Shown here piece after piece: positions 62,395-64,000 of a DNA stretch of 64,000 nt. Each line of letters starts with the position of its first letter. The stretch's first letter is position 1. The translations under genes and the position numbers were made by a program. Below the pieces are notes generated by a model that saw nothing but the letters and a program-made list of their open reading frames with translations, made no database searches and had not been told where the DNA came from. This stretch comes from Rhodospirillaceae bacterium (GTDB taxonomy: Bacteria > Pseudomonadota > Alphaproteobacteria > Rhodospirillales > UBA2165): contig JABIHH010000031.1 of assembly GCA_018649725.1 (NCBI GenBank), forward strand, positions 62,001-126,000, written 5' to 3'.

Positions 62395-63108
62395 ATGACA
62401 TTTCATAAACTTTCAATATTGATGCCCTGTTTCAACGAAGAAACAACCATTGCAAAGGCGGTTGATCGTGTGTTGCAGGTTGATTTACCTGGTTTCGAAT
62501 TAGAGCTCATAATTATCGATGATTGTTCTTCTGACAATTCCCTTGAAATTGCGCGAGGGCTGTCGAATGAGTCCGAGCAAATTATTTTGGTGCATCATGA
62601 GGTAAACAAAGGTAAAGGGGCGGCGCTCCGATCAGGTATAAACTTGGCTACAGGCGACATTGTTCTAATACAAGATGCGGATCTGGAGTACGATCCAACT
62701 GATTATGAAAAACTTATTAATCCGATATTGAAGAGTGATGCCGACGTGGTCTATGGATCTCGTTTTAAGAGCGGAGAATCGCATCGCGTACTCTATTTCT
62801 GGCATAGTGTTGGCAATAGATTCTTAACATTTATGTCCAACGCCTTCACCAATATAACGCTTACCGATATGGAAACCTGCTATAAGGTATTTCGGCGAGA
62901 TATAATCCAGCAATTGAATTTGGTCGAAAATAGATTTGGTATTGAGCCTGAGTTAACGGCCAAGATTTGTAAGCTTTCACCTAAGCCTAAAATTTATGAA
63001 GTGGGTATTAGCTATGCCGGTAGAACCTATGAAGATGGTAAAAAAATTGGCTGGAAAGATGGCGTCTGGGCAATTTATTGTATTTTGAAATACAATATTT
63101 TCAAATAA
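62395..63108 (+). CDS. GT2-family glycosyltransferase (dolichol/polyprenyl-phosphate mannosyltransferase-like)
   Basis: A 237-residue GT-A fold enzyme: [18 protein letters not shown], the [18 protein letters not shown] strand, [16 protein letters not shown] (DxD-type metal site), [13 protein letters not shown], and no membrane helix. This is the soluble DPM1-like group which attaches a sugar to a polyprenyl phosphate carrier. It lies 39 bases after the radical SAM gene and ends 4 bases before the stop of the opposing gene, so it converges on it. Confidence 0.92.
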   Translation: MTFHKLSILMPCFNEETTIAKAVDRVLQVDLPGFELELIIIDDCSSDNSLEIARGLSNESEQIILVHHEVNKGKGAALRSGINLATGDIVLIQDADLEYDPTDYEKLINPILKSDADVVYGSRFKSGESHRVLYFWHSVGNRFLTFMSNAFTNITLTDMETCYKVFRRDIIQQLNLVENRFGIEPELTAKICKLSPKPKIYEVGISYAGRTYEDGKKIGWKDGVWAIYCILKYNIFK

Positions 63109-63112
63109 ATAT

Positions 63113-64000
63113 TCAATCCATTGGCTTTGCGATACAGTGATATTTATCGCGTTGAATTAGGTCACGTAATACAACCATCTCAGATAATCGACCGACACAA
63201 TCGCGTGGAATGTTGAGCTCCGCAACGAGGGAAGAAAGCTTTTTATCTATTTTAATTGACCAAATAATATCGGCAGATCGGATGAATCTCCTAAAATTGG
63301 CAATTTTACTAGGATTCTTGTAGTCTGCTTCAGGTGATCTTGGCCAACTTGAAAGAATGGTGGTATGAAACGCCGAGACGACCTTGCCGGTTTTGTCTTT
63401 TAGTCGAGAAAAATAGAGGGCATAGCCGCGCGAGCTGTGGTCTAGCGGTTGACTGATAACCAAGAGTTTTGGAACTAAATTGATTTTCTTGCCACGTAGC
63501 GCAAGAATCAATTTAGCGGCTGATTTCATTTCTAAAATACGTGGATCAACGTTTTGATAAATTCTACTCGATGTATCCGCAACCGAGCGATGAACTTGAC
63601 CAGCCTGCCAGACCCCCAGGACTATTATCATAATGACATTGCCGTATACGACTAAGTCTTTATTGAGAAATTGAAATAACCGCTTCTGGCGGTGCATCAG
63701 GGTGATGCAAAGTTCTAGGAGAAATATAATTCCTAGAATGTGCAGCATTTGGATTGGCACGCGTGTGTAGCGTTGGATAGAAACCAACTCGCCAAATTCG
63801 AGATCACCCCAAAGAGCAAAATGGGCCCATAATAAGGCAGCGGTATAAAGGATAAAATATCCAAACCACAACAATAGAGGACCATCTCGACGCTGAGTGG
63901 CAATCAGGAGCGCGGCGACCACGGTACCTGCTGTGAGGGGGAGCTTGTAGGTCGATATATAGTCCCATATTGCTGGAAAAAATCTGCCCGATAATTCAAA
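63113..64000 (-). CDS. Hypothetical multi-helix membrane protein (C-terminal part; runs off right edge)
   Basis: The minus-strand frame is open from the window edge (reading FELSGRFFPAIWDYI at 64000 going inwards) to the stop at 63113, at least 295 codons. It has hydrophobic helices in the first half (LLWFGYFILYTAALLWAHFAL; ILGIIFLLELCITL; VVYGNVIMIIVLGVW) and a soluble C-terminal domain of about 150 residues. The pattern fits the C-terminal part of a PMT/ArnT-like GT-C glycosyltransferase or O-antigen polymerase, but no motif proves it. The neighbouring GT2 gene supports a polyprenyl-sugar pathway. Confidence 0.6.
   Translation of the reverse strand, partial: FELSGRFFPAIWDYISTYKLPLTAGTVVAALLIATQRRDGPLLLWFGYFILYTAALLWAHFALWGDLEFGELVSIQRYTRVPIQMLHILGIIFLLELCITLMHRQKRLFQFLNKDLVVYGNVIMIIVLGVWQAGQVHRSVADTSSRIYQNVDPRILEMKSAAKLILALRGKKINLVPKLLVISQPLDHSSRGYALYFSRLKDKTGKVVSAFHTTILSSWPRSPEADYKNPSKIANFRRFIRSADIIWSIKIDKKLSSLVAELNIPRDCVGRLSEMVVLRDLIQRDKYHCIAKPMD

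Overview
The window reads as a free-living alphaproteobacterial chromosome segment of roughly 50% GC (estimated by eye), most like a Rhodospirillales-type marine or aquatic heterotroph. Pointers are a DUF1244 protein, COX15-type heme A synthase, FixJ-type two-component regulation, TRAP transport, an assimilatory APS-reductase sulfate pathway with fused CysNC, and a selenocysteine system. No phage, plasmid, rRNA or CRISPR locus is visible. Both edges cut genes: a TRAP large permease on the left and a membrane protein on the right.

Layout. 1-6742 (all minus strand): a catabolic block of BON-domain lipid/envelope protein, two paralogous LigI-type amidohydrolases, an ABM-domain monooxygenase-like protein, an aldo/keto reductase, then the TRAP operon dctP-dctQ-dctM. 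6856-10373: a PAS histidine kinase divergent from a FixJ-type regulator and a CBS protein. 10401-16094: formylglycine-type sulfatase/phosphonate hydrolase, gentisate-dioxygenase-like cupin, MFS exporter, DUF1244 and an ACMSD-like amidohydrolase. 16439-20653: a 1404-residue membrane-anchored protein built of about 40 copies of a 25-residue helical repeat. 20650-22048: double-domain CbiX and DUF4202. 22141-28796: two overlapping TPR-glycosyltransferase genes (GT9-like and GT41/O-GlcNAc-transferase-like), facing a sugar methyltransferase and a carbamoyltransferase. 28871-37081: heme A synthase, DHH phosphoesterase, CtpA-type lipoprotein protease, GST, ThDP enzyme, EamA transporter, FAH-family hydrolase. 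37304-41001: selA-selB and a ynfA pseudogene. 41244-42285: a LysE exporter with a double operator and a truncated TetR gene, bracketed by copies of a dispersed palindromic repeat. 42289-48870: a molybdopterin oxidoreductase resembling phenylacetyl-CoA oxidoreductase, its fused FeS/membrane partner, a FlK-like thioesterase and a flavin monooxygenase. 48980-51431: an SxtJ-DUF5989-carbamoyltransferase cassette. 51658-55394: cysH-cysD-cysNC, followed by the selenocysteine tRNA gene selC (55481-55575). 55841-59046: a hybrid histidine kinase split by a frameshift. 59091-60503: VOC protein, two decayed gene fragments, universal stress protein. 60619-64000: radical SAM protein, GT2 glycosyltransferase and a membrane protein running off the edge.

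How the genes may work together. Several blocks point to aromatic/organic-acid catabolism: TRAP uptake with lactonase-like hydrolases; a gentisate dioxygenase, GST and FAH hydrolase that could form a dispersed gentisate route; a CoA-ester oxidoreductase with thioesterase. selA, selB and selC together give a UGA-decoding apparatus although no selenoprotein gene was recognised here. The most unusual items are the 25-residue-repeat protein, the paired TPR glycosyltransferases, the Asp-to-Asn divergence in the tandem amidohydrolases, and the repressor remnant that still sits beside an intact-looking paired operator.
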